Positions 7,950-16,120 of a stretch of DNA of 49,889 nucleotides are shown here, piece after piece. The number at the start of each line of letters is the position of its first letter. The first letter of the stretch is position 1. The DNA comes from Saliphagus infecundisoli (GTDB lineage Archaea > Halobacteriota > Halobacteria > Halobacteriales > Natrialbaceae), in NCBI RefSeq assembly GCF_020177375.1, contig NZ_JAIWHV010000026.1, positions 1-49,889 on the forward strand, read 5' to 3'. Position numbers and translations under genes: made by a program. The notes beneath the pieces were generated by a model. That model made no database searches and was not told the origin of the DNA. It saw nothing but the letters and a program-made list of their open reading frames with translations.

Positions 7950-9104
7950 ATGCAACGGAACGTCTCGACCACGGTGCGGGTCAAACTCCACTTGCTGACC
8001 AACAGGAAGGCTGATCTACTCGCCCGTGAGTACGAGGCGTTCCAAACCGAGGTTCACGGCGGAGACGCCGACCTCTACTCCGCGACCAAACAGCAGGCGT
8101 CAAAAGTCCAGCGACAGAAAAACCCGAACCGAGACACCGAACAGCCTGTCGTTCTCCGCAACGACGTGTTCGACGTGGCCCACGACGAAGACACGGTGCT
8201 GTCGTCGTGGTGGGTAAAAGTCCCTGTCTACGACCCCGAACGGGGACGGGGCAACTCTCTCTGGTGTCCTGCCCACGTTCCCCACAAGGATGAACAACTC
8301 GTCCGCGAGGGCGATATTCGGGACAGCGAGCTGGTGCGCCGTGACGGTGACTGGTACGTGCATCTCGTCATCAAACGGTCTGTGACCGTCCAAGACGAGT
8401 ACGACGACGTACTCGCCATCGACATGGGCGCACGGTGGGTCGCCACCTGCGCGTTCCTCTCCGACCGCAAGACCACCTTCTACGGCGAGGACGTGCGTCG
8501 CATCCGCGAGCACTACAAGCAGTTGCGGAAGTCCATCGGGAAGGCGAAACCCCGGCAGGGTCAACAGGTGGTCGAGCGTATCGGTGACGCGGAAGCGCGG
8601 AAAGTTGACGATCGCCTCCACAAGATTGCTCGGCAGATCGTGGCGGACGCCGAGGGACGGAACGCGGTTATAGTCGTGGGCGATCTTGGCGGGATTCGCA
8701 AGGACAACGACAAGGGACGGTACGTCAACGACAAGACCCACAAGATGCCGTTCGCCCGCCTCTTGAACTCCATCGAGTACAAGGCCCACGACGCAGGCAT
8801 CGACGTACAGTTGATCGACGAATACGACACGTCGAAGACGTGCAACCGCTGTGGGTGTGAAGACGTCCGTGAAACACAGGGACGCTTCGAGTGTTCCGAG
8901 TGTGGGCTGGACGACAACGCAGACAAGAACGGTGCGCTGAACATCGGTAAACGAGCCTTGGGCAAGTTCTCGAAACCGCTGTCCAAGGCGGGGGCTGTAC
9001 TGGCACAGCCCGAAACGCAGGTCATCGTCCACCGTGACGACGAACCTGCGAACCTCCCGCTAACTGTGGACTCAACCCCCAGTGGGGGAACCCCACGGCT
9101 TTAG
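7950..9104 (+). CDS. tnpB: TnpB RNA-guided nuclease of IS200/IS605 element
   Basis: 384 residues. RuvC-I Asp158 (LAIDMGARW), a zinc ribbon with Cys298, Cys301, Cys315 and Cys318 (TCNRCGC...FECSECG), and RuvC-III Asp325 (NADKNGALNI) are visible. At the RuvC-II position the sequence reads VVGDLGGIR, so the usual catalytic Glu before DL is Gly244. A candidate replacement is Glu276 in SIEYKAHDAG (inference). TnpB proteins cut DNA guided by an RNA made from the 3' end of the element, favouring element retention. The stop codon (9102-9104) lies inside the right-end hairpin, so the guide-RNA scaffold must overlap the coding 3' end. Confidence 0.93.
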   Translation: MQRNVSTTVRVKLHLLTNRKADLLAREYEAFQTEVHGGDADLYSATKQQASKVQRQKNPNRDTEQPVVLRNDVFDVAHDEDTVLSSWWVKVPVYDPERGRGNSLWCPAHVPHKDEQLVREGDIRDSELVRRDGDWYVHLVIKRSVTVQDEYDDVLAIDMGARWVATCAFLSDRKTTFYGEDVRRIREHYKQLRKSIGKAKPRQGQQVVERIGDAEARKVDDRLHKIARQIVADAEGRNAVIVVGDLGGIRKDNDKGRYVNDKTHKMPFARLLNSIEYKAHDAGIDVQLIDEYDTSKTCNRCGCEDVRETQGRFECSECGLDDNADKNGALNIGKRALGKFSKPLSKAGAVLAQPETQVIVHRDDEPANLPLTVDSTPSGGTPRL

Positions 9105-9109
9105 CCGTG
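9094..9109. repeat. Right-end hairpin overlapping the tnpB stop codon
   Basis: CACGGCTTTAGCCGTG is a perfect 16-base palindrome that contains the tnpB stop TAG. It is the expected right-end transposase recognition structure and probably part of the guide (omega/re) RNA, whose guide would be read from DNA just beyond about 9123. Confidence 0.65.
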
Positions 9110-9120
9110 CGGAGGATATC

Positions 9121-9483
9121 AGGAGACGTGTCATCTGGGCGTATCCGGCAACGACTCGACTCGTCGAAGCGTTGCAAGCGATGCATGACGAAGGGATCAC
9201 AAGCCCATCGCTTGTCGACCTCGTCGTCTGGTTGCACAGTCAACACCCGACGTTCACGATCGAACTGTTCCTCCGAGGAACTGAGGATGCCCGCCGTCGA
9301 GTATTGGACGAGAACGGTGTGTTACTGACAGAGGTGTTAAATGACGGGAGTGATTTTCACTCCCCGACAGTCTTTCAGCTGAAGGCGATGCTGTACCACG
9401 CGGGCATCCTCACCGAGCGGGGGGCAGAACCACATCGACTCGATCCGACGACTGACATCTGGGAATTGTGTGAACCTCTCTGA
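9121..9483 (+). pseudogene. 3' fragment of an unknown haloarchaeal gene at the element's right edge
   Basis: The frame continues through the element end, and from about residue VIWAYPATTRLVEALQAM onward it reads as a well-composed protein C-terminus of ~117 residues (SPSLVDLVVWLHSQHP, TVFQLKAMLYHAGIL), stopping at 9483. No start of its own is evident, so it is probably the right part of a gene cut by the IS200/IS605 insertion or an adjacent deletion. The sequence left of the element (ATG at 7326) does not obviously supply the missing part. I do not recognise the family. Confidence 0.5.
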
Positions 9484-9627
9484 TACTTGGATGGGATATA
9501 CAGGAACCTCGAGTGGCCGAACTATTGTCGCTTCAGTCGTGAATCGCTAGATACTACCTTGGTCCATCTACCGGTCAAATCTAGCCGTTAATGGCTGAAG
9601 ACCCACTATTGTTCGTCTCGAGATGGG

Positions 9628-10941
9628 TCATGAATCGGTCCCGTCCACAGAGACAATCCGTTCGTCCGCATCATCTGCTGTTTCGACCCGGACAGGGAAT
9701 TCGACGTCTTGGGCGACTGGATAGGTTTTGTAACCCAGCGTCACAGGTTTTCTCTCACCGGGACCGACAGTTACAGTGCTGGAGTCAACGATTTCTCCAC
9801 TAACGACGAGTTCGGCCTCAATTGTGGCCGTCTCCCCACCCGTGTTCTCAATGGTTGTTGTCACTGAGAGGAATTCGCCCCCCTCGACGGGATCGGACGT
9901 CTCGCGAATCGAAACGGTATGGCTGGCCTCTTTTCCGCCGGTCTCATCGTCCGCAGATGAATCGTCCTGCTCGGGGGGCATCAGCACCCACGGGTTCGCT
10001 TCAATCCCGATGTTGGATTCGGTGAGCACCCACGCATAGATGTCACAGCCGAGGCAGTGTCCATCGACTTCGATCGCTGCAGTATCCGAAGTTCCCGAAA
10101 CCGAGGAGATGCCAAGCAGATCATCGACTTGATGAAGCCACCAGATAACACGGTCGAGATCACCATCGGGGGCAGCGACGTCAAGCTCGAGATACTGAGT
10201 TCCATCGAGAACCAACTTGCCAGTGTCTGGGCGAGCAGCCTCAACTGTTGGAGGTGCGGCACCGTCTTCGTCTACAGTAATGTTCCATCGGGCCGTGCGG
10301 TTTGGCTGCTCCTCACTGACGAGTGCTGTCGCTACCTCGTAGCTTCCCTCGGACTCGAAGGATTCCCACCAGTAGTCAGCACCTACATGAGCGTGATATG
10401 TAGCCGACCAGGGCCCCATCGAGAAGCCGGTATTCTTCCCATCTCGATACCAATGAGTCGACGCTTGTCCGTCCGGGAAGACGTCATCAACCTCGAACAT
10501 GACTTGCGTCTCTGGGTGGATAGTCAGTTCTCGCCCAGGTCGAGCCGCTGAGGACTCGAGTTTGACAATCCCTTGCACCTCAACCCGGTGGGCAGTCGAC
10601 TTTCCCTCGATTTCGAATCTGATGGGGAATTCGACATCGCGCTGAACCGGGTAGGTCCGATGCTGAAAGTCGAACGTATCGCTGCCACCGGGATCAAGGG
10701 AATGGCGTCTGGTGACCTGTAGTTCGTCGCCGACATAGATCTCGATCTCCGGCCGGGTCCGCGAAGCCGATCCCGACTCAATCATCGTGGTGACCTCGAG
10801 GAGACCTCCGCCTTCGACTGGCTCGTTTGTCTCGATGACGGAAATTGAGGGCGAAACACGAGTGGTGGCACTCGTGTTTATCCCTGCTGGCAGTGCCGCT
10901 CCAACCGCGCTTACGCCCACCAGATACTGTCGGCGATCCAT
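9628..10941 (-). CDS. Secreted protein with two CARDB-like domains (Tat-type signal)
   Basis: 437 residues. The N-terminus MDRRQYLVGVSAVGAALPAG has twin arginines followed by a short hydrophobic stretch, as in haloarchaeal Tat signals. Two related beta-sandwich segments lie at each end. The first (~32-120) begins ETNEPVEGGGLLEVTT and the last (~340-435) begins ETSDPVEGGEFLSVTT. Both contain a YPV-DVEFP segment and resemble CARDB-type adhesion domains. The middle (~125-330) is another beta-rich region (DVFPDGQASTHWYRDGKN). No C-terminal membrane anchor or cell-wall signal is seen. It is probably an extracellular binding protein of unknown partner. A possible TATA (minus strand TATTTCAAT) about 30 bp upstream of the start suggests a leaderless transcript. 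It is divergent from the DUF234-type ATPase gene. Confidence 0.8.
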   Translation of the reverse strand: MDRRQYLVGVSAVGAALPAGINTSATTRVSPSISVIETNEPVEGGGLLEVTTMIESGSASRTRPEIEIYVGDELQVTRRHSLDPGGSDTFDFQHRTYPVQRDVEFPIRFEIEGKSTAHRVEVQGIVKLESSAARPGRELTIHPETQVMFEVDDVFPDGQASTHWYRDGKNTGFSMGPWSATYHAHVGADYWWESFESEGSYEVATALVSEEQPNRTARWNITVDEDGAAPPTVEAARPDTGKLVLDGTQYLELDVAAPDGDLDRVIWWLHQVDDLLGISSVSGTSDTAAIEVDGHCLGCDIYAWVLTESNIGIEANPWVLMPPEQDDSSADDETGGKEASHTVSIRETSDPVEGGEFLSVTTTIENTGGETATIEAELVVSGEIVDSSTVTVGPGERKPVTLGYKTYPVAQDVEFPVRVETADDADERIVSVDGTDS

Positions 10942-11137
10942 GCTACTTAATGACGTTCTCGATATTGAAATACCCCCTTTCGAGCATGATGGTGAGTCCT
11001 CATATCGTGAGTGTTAGCCTGAACTACGTCCGCCCTACGCGTTTCGCGCGCTAAGAGTGGGGACTCCTCGTCCAATAACGCGACTAGCGGATAGATGCAG
11101 AACCGGTCGTCAGGGCTTTGCCCGAAACGTCTAAGTC

Positions 11138-11151
11138 ATTATCTAGATAAT
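11138..11151. promoter_or_regulatory. Perfect palindrome just upstream of the ATPase gene
   Basis: ATTATCTAGATAAT is a perfect 14-base palindrome ending 13 bp before the ATG at 11165, where an operator would block transcription start. No other copy was noticed in the window. Confidence 0.4.
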
Positions 11152-11164
11152 CATTACCCAGAGT

Positions 11165-12550
11165 ATGACCTTCTACAACCGGGGCGACGAGATCAACGCA
11201 CTCCGGTCAGCGCACGAGTCGCCTGGCTACGCGTTTTTCGTCATCTACGGCCGTCGTCGAGTCGGGAAGACGGGGCTGATCAAGGAGTTTTGTGCTGATC
11301 AGCCGCATATCTACTTCTTGGCAGCACAAGAAGCCGAGGACCGCCAACGGGAGAAGTTCGTTGAACAGATCGCCGAGCATTTTGGCGATCGTGTTCCGCG
11401 TATCGACGGATGGGACGATGCGTTTGCTTACCTTGGGGAGAAACTCGACACCGAAGACGTAGTCGTCGCCATCGACGAATTCCCCTATCTCGTTGAGGAG
11501 AACGACTCGGTGCCATCATACGTTCAGGGGTTCGTTGACGAGCACCTCCACGAGACGGATTCGATGTTGATTCTGTGTGGCTCGAGCGTGAGCACGATGG
11601 AGTCAGAGGTGCTCGGTCACGAAAGCCCGTTGTACGGCCGCCGGACCGGACAACTCGACGTCAAACCGTTTTCGTTCACACAGGCACGAGAGGTCATTTC
11701 ATACGATATCGAGGAGGCGATCTGTTCATACGCGATAACCGGTGGAACGCCGATGTATCTCACTCTCTTCGATTACGATCAGTCTCTTGCTGAGAACGTC
11801 CAATCACAGATCTTGTCACCAGCTGCTATCCTGTACAATGAACCGGAATTCCTGCTTCGAACCGAACTCCGGAACCCCGCTCGGTACATGAGTATTCTCG
11901 AAGCCGTCGCATTAGGCCATACAACACCGAACGAAATCTCAGGTGCGACAGGGATCAATTCGGGACCGCTGTCGAAATATCTGCAAACACTCCGCCGTTT
12001 GCGACTCATTGATCGGGAAGTACCTGTGACAGCGTCCGGTACGAAATCGAAACGCTCGCGGTACCGCGTTGCAGACGAGTTTCTGCGCTTCTGGTTCGGA
12101 TACGTCGAGCCGAACCGCTCCAGTATCGAAGAAGCTCCGGATGTCGTTTACCAAGGAACCATTGCACCGGATCTTTCAGACCACGTTGCAGCCACATTCG
12201 AGGATATTTGCCAAGAGGTCGTCTGGGAGTTAGTCCGACGTGGCGACGTTGAGCCCTACTCGGAAGTCGGACGATGGTGGTACGGCGAGAACGAGATCGA
12301 TATCGTCGGACTCGCACCGAACGATGACCGCATCCTGTTTGCTGAGTGTAAATGGACCTCGGAGCCAGTTGGACGGTCACTCATCCGGGATCTTCGAGAA
12401 AAGGTAGCGAACGTTCGGTGGGGGCCCAGTGACCGTAAAGAACACTTCGCAGTGTTTTCCAAAAGCGGCTTTGTCGATGGGATAGATCGCGATCTCGGTT
12501 CCAAGTGGTCACTCATTAGTCTCGAGGAGATTAATCACGTGCTTTCGTAG
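11165..12550 (+). CDS. Archaeal P-loop ATPase with DUF234-type C-terminal domain
   Basis: 461 residues. Walker A GRRRVGKT (residues 29-36), Walker B VVVAIDEFPYL (~97-107) and a sensor-like LILCGSS follow the pattern of archaeal AAA ATPases fused to DUF234. A middle winged-helix region (TTPNEISGATGINSGPLSKY) precedes a C-terminal nuclease-like fold with an acidic set: GENEIDIVG, then LFAECKW, resembling the D...ExK core of PD-(D/E)XK enzymes. Family members are widespread in archaea and of unsettled role, sometimes suggested to act in defence or DNA handling. The ATG at 11165 follows a perfect palindrome that may be an operator. The gene is alone on its strand; the next genes are convergent. 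Confidence 0.88.
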   Translation: MTFYNRGDEINALRSAHESPGYAFFVIYGRRRVGKTGLIKEFCADQPHIYFLAAQEAEDRQREKFVEQIAEHFGDRVPRIDGWDDAFAYLGEKLDTEDVVVAIDEFPYLVEENDSVPSYVQGFVDEHLHETDSMLILCGSSVSTMESEVLGHESPLYGRRTGQLDVKPFSFTQAREVISYDIEEAICSYAITGGTPMYLTLFDYDQSLAENVQSQILSPAAILYNEPEFLLRTELRNPARYMSILEAVALGHTTPNEISGATGINSGPLSKYLQTLRRLRLIDREVPVTASGTKSKRSRYRVADEFLRFWFGYVEPNRSSIEEAPDVVYQGTIAPDLSDHVAATFEDICQEVVWELVRRGDVEPYSEVGRWWYGENEIDIVGLAPNDDRILFAECKWTSEPVGRSLIRDLREKVANVRWGPSDRKEHFAVFSKSGFVDGIDRDLGSKWSLISLEEINHVLS

Positions 12551-12661
12551 AGGATGCATCTAACACTCACATTCCGGTGAACGGATATCCCCTCCCAACT
12601 CATGAGACATATAGCCAGGTAGAGCAGTATATACTACAAAGGGCACCGTTTCGGATGGAGA

Positions 12662-13294
12662 TCATCGAAAGGGCGTATGTCCGTTACCAGAGAGAACGTC
12701 TGGTAGATCACTGAACGTCGAAACCCGAACGTCGGGCTCTCGGTACGGCGTCTCTTCATCGTTTTCGATCCATACCGACGTCATATCGAACGTTTCGCCC
12801 ATCATGAGGTCCTCGTTGTACTCGTCGCTGACGAAGGCAACTCGTTCATCATCTTCGGGAAGACACTCGTAGTACCCCTTTGGATGGGGTTTCGGCCGTC
12901 TCAGATCCGAGGAGACGACGAGGTCGTGAAAACAGTCGAGGACGCCATGCTCCGAGAGAACCGTCTCAATCCACGGACGAGCCATGTTCGAAAAGAGGAC
13001 GAGCGTGTGGTCGGTCGCGAGCTCCCGAAGGATGCCAACGTGTTCCTCGGGAAACTCGGGATCGAGCCATGTCTTCTCGAGGTATTCGTGACACGCCTCG
13101 TGGGAGGCTTCCGTGAGCGTCGAAAGGAGATCGACGTAGTCCGCTGTGTTCTGGACGAATCCATCACGAAATGCGAAGTAGGCAAGCCATCCAGGATAGG
13201 GATCCGTTTCGGGATCGACGTCTAGAACGTGCGCCTGTTCGCGTTCGTCACAATGTTCGACGATAACACCGCCGTAATCTAAGACGAGATACAT
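12662..13294 (-). CDS. HAD-superfamily hydrolase
   Basis: 210 residues with HAD motifs in order: motif I LVLDYGGVIVEH (Asp6 nucleophile; the second Asp is Gly, as in several HAD subgroups with DxGGV), motif II LFSNMARP, motif III RPKPHPKGY (Lys), and motif IV VSDEYNEDLM. A helical cap lies between I and II. It probably acts on a small phosphorylated or halogenated compound; the missing second Asp means phosphatase activity is not certain. It lies 29 bp downstream of an aldo/keto reductase gene on the same strand, most likely one operon. Confidence 0.85.
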   Translation of the reverse strand: MYLVLDYGGVIVEHCDEREQAHVLDVDPETDPYPGWLAYFAFRDGFVQNTADYVDLLSTLTEASHEACHEYLEKTWLDPEFPEEHVGILRELATDHTLVLFSNMARPWIETVLSEHGVLDCFHDLVVSSDLRRPKPHPKGYYECLPEDDERVAFVSDEYNEDLMMGETFDMTSVWIENDEETPYREPDVRVSTFSDLPDVLSGNGHTPFR

Positions 13295-13323
13295 TGGATC
13301 AGTGTTTCACGAAAGGAGGACGC

Positions 13324-14136
13324 TCAGAATTCAAGCTTTCGCCGGAGTTGTGAGAGGAGCCCGCCTTGAAGATCGAATATCTGCTCCATCTCGGTGGATG
13401 TCAGTTCGAAATCGAAAACGTCGAGATTGGCTGCGAGATGATCGCGTGAGGACGCCTTCGGAATCGCTGCAACCATCGGTTGCTGGATGAGCCACCGGAG
13501 TGCGACCTGTGGGGCGGATTTTTCGTACCGCTGACCGATCGTAGCGAGCGTCTCATTTCCGACGACTGACCCCTTCCCGAGTGGGCTATAGGCGGTGAGC
13601 AGCACGTCCTCACTGACACACCACTCGAGGAGATCCGACTGATCAGTCATCGGGTTGTAGGGGATCTGATTCGCCAGGATCGGTGTCTCTGAGGCTTCGA
13701 CCGCGTCTTCCAGCTGGGCAACCGAGAAATTGCTGACTCCGATGTGGCGGCCAACTCCCTCTTCCTGAAGGTGATTCAACGCCTGAACGGTCTCGGCCGT
13801 CGGGACGCTGGTGTTTGGCCAGTGGATCAACAGAAGATCGATGTAGCCGATATCGAGTTTCTCGAGGCTCTCGGTCGCCGAGGCGACCGCTTGGTCGTAT
13901 TTGAGATTGGTCTTCCAGATTTTGGTCGTCACGAACAGTTCCTCGCGATCAACGGGAGCTCCAGCGATCGCGTCCCCGACTGCGGCCTGATTGGAATAAA
14001 ACTCGGCCGTGTCAATGTGCCGGTACCCCATTTCGAGGGCGGTTTCGACGACAGAAGTGCACTCGTTCCCTCGAAGCTGATACGTACCGAGACCAATCGC
14101 GGGTACATCAACCCCTTGGGCGGTAACGTAATTCAT
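13324..14136 (-). CDS. Aldo/keto reductase
   Basis: 270 residues, typical length. The catalytic tetrad is complete: Asp42 and Tyr47 (RHIDTAEFYSN), Lys72 (VTTKIWK) and His105 (LLLIHWPN). The late segment IPKASSRDHLAANLDVFDFE matches the NADP-binding end of the family. It should reduce aldehydes or ketones with NAD(P)H in the cytoplasm. I start at the ATG at 14136 (MNYVTAQGVDVPAIGLGTYQ), because the longer frame adds 38 non-conserved residues. It forms an operon with the HAD hydrolase 29 bp downstream. The substrate is unknown; haloarchaeal homologues are often annotated as 2,5-diketo-gluconate reductase-like. Confidence 0.93.
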   Translation of the reverse strand: MNYVTAQGVDVPAIGLGTYQLRGNECTSVVETALEMGYRHIDTAEFYSNQAAVGDAIAGAPVDREELFVTTKIWKTNLKYDQAVASATESLEKLDIGYIDLLLIHWPNTSVPTAETVQALNHLQEEGVGRHIGVSNFSVAQLEDAVEASETPILANQIPYNPMTDQSDLLEWCVSEDVLLTAYSPLGKGSVVGNETLATIGQRYEKSAPQVALRWLIQQPMVAAIPKASSRDHLAANLDVFDFELTSTEMEQIFDLQGGLLSQLRRKLEF

Positions 14137-14262
14137 AGTAGGAGGACGTTCCCAATCGCAAAGAGTACCTGGGGCAGATAGCTGCTGGCACGATCGCCCG
14201 CTCAGAGACGAATGGAATCGAGACGTGTAACCAGCTGCTCGCAAAACCATACGATAGGGACG

Positions 14263-14607
14263 ATGACTGACCTCTCCAACTGGGGCGGTGGGATCGATAA
14301 CGCTGAAGCCGACTCTGACGCTGGTTTAGTGGGGGGCGAGGGTGGTGAGAGCCAAGCAGTCGATGGGAATCGCTGTCGAGCGCTCACATCGAGCGGTCAG
14401 CGGTGTCGAGAGGGTAACTCACTGGATGCAGACGGCCTATGCTCCCAGCATAGTCGGGACCCCGATGTGATTACTATCGACGATGATCCAGCCTACCTGA
14501 TCGGGGCGACGGTCGGAGATATCTGGCCGAATCCAGCAGAGAGTATCGATGGGTGGGACGAGATCAAGAGCGCACTCCAAGAGGTCAGCGACTTTCACTG
14601 GGAGTAG
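14263..14607 (+). CDS. Small protein with a Cys/His zinc-binding-like motif
   Basis: 114 residues beginning at ATG 14263 (MTDLSNWGGG). The centre reads NRCRALTSSGQRC followed by LCSQH, a C-x(n)-T-x2-G-x2-C-x(n)-C-x2-H pattern seen in small DUF5763-like domains thought to bind zinc. The tail (DDDPAYLIGATVGDIWPNPA) is acidic. Longer upstream starts would overlap the divergent reductase promoter and add unlike sequence. No function is known. It precedes an Nramp-like carrier by 115 bp on the same strand. Confidence 0.7.
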   Translation: MTDLSNWGGGIDNAEADSDAGLVGGEGGESQAVDGNRCRALTSSGQRCREGNSLDADGLCSQHSRDPDVITIDDDPAYLIGATVGDIWPNPAESIDGWDEIKSALQEVSDFHWE

Positions 14608-14722
14608 TACCCGGGATGAGCAACGGGTTGCTCAAGATCCATACTTCAATACGGGGGCGTCTATGAGTCTGATCAATAGACTGATGGAAAGCTATAGGAT
14701 GGCTCGATAAATCATCGGTGCC

Positions 14723-15982
14723 GTGGCAGAATCAGACACACATTCATCGTCCACGCTCATGAGTCAAGTTCGGGCGCTGGGGCCAGCACTGGTACTCGCT
14801 GCAGTCGTCGTCGGACCAGGGAGTATCGCCCTCTCGACGATTGCCGGGGGAACCTACGGCTATCAGTTACTGTGGGTGCCTGTCGCAGCAACAGCGTTCA
14901 TGATCACCTACGTCTGGATGTCGGCACGGGTCGGACTCGTGACCGGCGAGACGATTTTCGAAGCCGCGCGAACGAAATACGGTGATACCGTCGCGAAGCT
15001 TGCAGGTGTCTTTGGCTTTCTCACCATCCTTGCATTCCAGGCCGGGAACAATGCTGGCATCGGGTTCGCATCGGCTGCCCTGTTCGATCTGTTGGCCCCG
15101 GAACTCTGGGCCATCATCTTCACCCTGCTCGCCATCGGCTTCCTCTGGTTACCCAACCTCTACGAGAAGGTGGAATTATTGGTCCAGATCGTCGTCGGGG
15201 TAATGCTGGTCGCGTTCGTTGGGACGCTCGCGATCGTCGGCATTGATATCCCAAGCGCTTCCCAAGGGCTTGTTCCAGCGTTTCCGGATACGAACGCTGT
15301 CCTCACGTCGCTCGGACTTGCTGCAACGAATTTCTCGATTGCGGCTGCTGTCTATCAGAGTCATCTCATGAAAGAAAAGCGGTGGGGCCCTGACAGGCTT
15401 ACTGAACAGGGATTCGACAGTCTCGTCGGGATCGCACTGCTCGGGCTCATCGTCTTAGTGATTCTATTGACGAGTGCGGCTGTTATCGGCACAGGCGAGG
15501 GTGAGCCAGCTTTTAGCGCATCAGGGATGGCCGAACAGCTCGAGCCGCTTGCTGGCCCGGCGGCGTTCTATCTGTTTACGATCGGCTTTTTCTTCGCTGC
15601 GCTTTCCTCCCTCGTCGTCAATGCGCTCATCGGTGCGACACTCCTCGTCGACGGATTCGGTGGCGATGCCAGAATGGACTCAAACCAGGTGAAGTATTGG
15701 GCGATGGCTGCGATGGCGATCGGAACCGTCTCCCTTCTCGTCTCTCCTGGCTCCGGGGATCCGATCGAACTGCTACGAGCCGCACAGGCGCTTGCAGTTG
15801 TCGCGTTCCCGCTCTTGGCATTCCTGGTGGTCGATATTGCTCGCGATGAAGCGATAATGGGTGAGTACGCGAACCCGACAATAGTCAACGTCTTTGCTGT
15901 CCTTGGCTATCTCGCCATCATCGGGATCGTTCTCAACTATCTTAATGAGGTCCTGTCGTACTTCGGATACGGACTTTTCTGA
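14723..15982 (+). CDS. Nramp-related membrane transporter lacking canonical metal motifs
   Basis: 419 residues, about eleven membrane helices, alignable to the Nramp/SLC11 fold. In helix 1 the classical DPGN is replaced by GPGS (VVVGPGSIALSTIAGG...YGYQLLW), and the helix-6 MPH motif is absent (NFSIAAAVYQSHL). These residues coordinate Mn/Fe in canonical Nramps, so this protein belongs to an Nramp-related clade with another substrate. Mg-type NRMTs or other solutes are possible (inference). The GTG at 14723 is used; ATG at 14759 (MSQVRALGPALVL) is an equally good start because the first helix begins after it. No obvious operon partner. Confidence 0.85.
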   Translation: MAESDTHSSSTLMSQVRALGPALVLAAVVVGPGSIALSTIAGGTYGYQLLWVPVAATAFMITYVWMSARVGLVTGETIFEAARTKYGDTVAKLAGVFGFLTILAFQAGNNAGIGFASAALFDLLAPELWAIIFTLLAIGFLWLPNLYEKVELLVQIVVGVMLVAFVGTLAIVGIDIPSASQGLVPAFPDTNAVLTSLGLAATNFSIAAAVYQSHLMKEKRWGPDRLTEQGFDSLVGIALLGLIVLVILLTSAAVIGTGEGEPAFSASGMAEQLEPLAGPAAFYLFTIGFFFAALSSLVVNALIGATLLVDGFGGDARMDSNQVKYWAMAAMAIGTVSLLVSPGSGDPIELLRAAQALAVVAFPLLAFLVVDIARDEAIMGEYANPTIVNVFAVLGYLAIIGIVLNYLNEVLSYFGYGLF

Positions 15983-16120
15983 GCACGAACAATCGCTTAG
16001 ATTCGACGTGAGTAGATTCTCAATTCCAGGGAACTACACACCCTGCTTGTGAGTTCCCCGTCCAGTTAGACCGCCTTCCGGACGAACAGACTTATTGTCC
16101 AATATGATAGTCTGAAACTC

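Larger units (their letters stand above)
7420..9123 (+). mobile_element. IS200/IS605-family element (tnpA + tnpB)
   Basis: A Y1 transposase gene and a TnpB gene in tandem, bracketed by subterminal hairpins: CGGCTTTAGCCG at 7443-7454 on the left and CACGGCTTTAGCCGTG at 9094-9109 on the right. The right end continues GGAGGATATCA, matching the tail GGAGGATGTCA of the second element near 47.85 kb. No terminal inverted repeats or target duplication are expected in this family. The exact outer bases are approximate; the left end probably follows the TTAC at 7416-7419. Both genes are open, so the element may be active. Confidence 0.8.

Noticed and set aside
8100-9032. 310-codon frame antisense to tnpB
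   Set aside because: Shadow of a well-defined TnpB coding sequence; no motifs.
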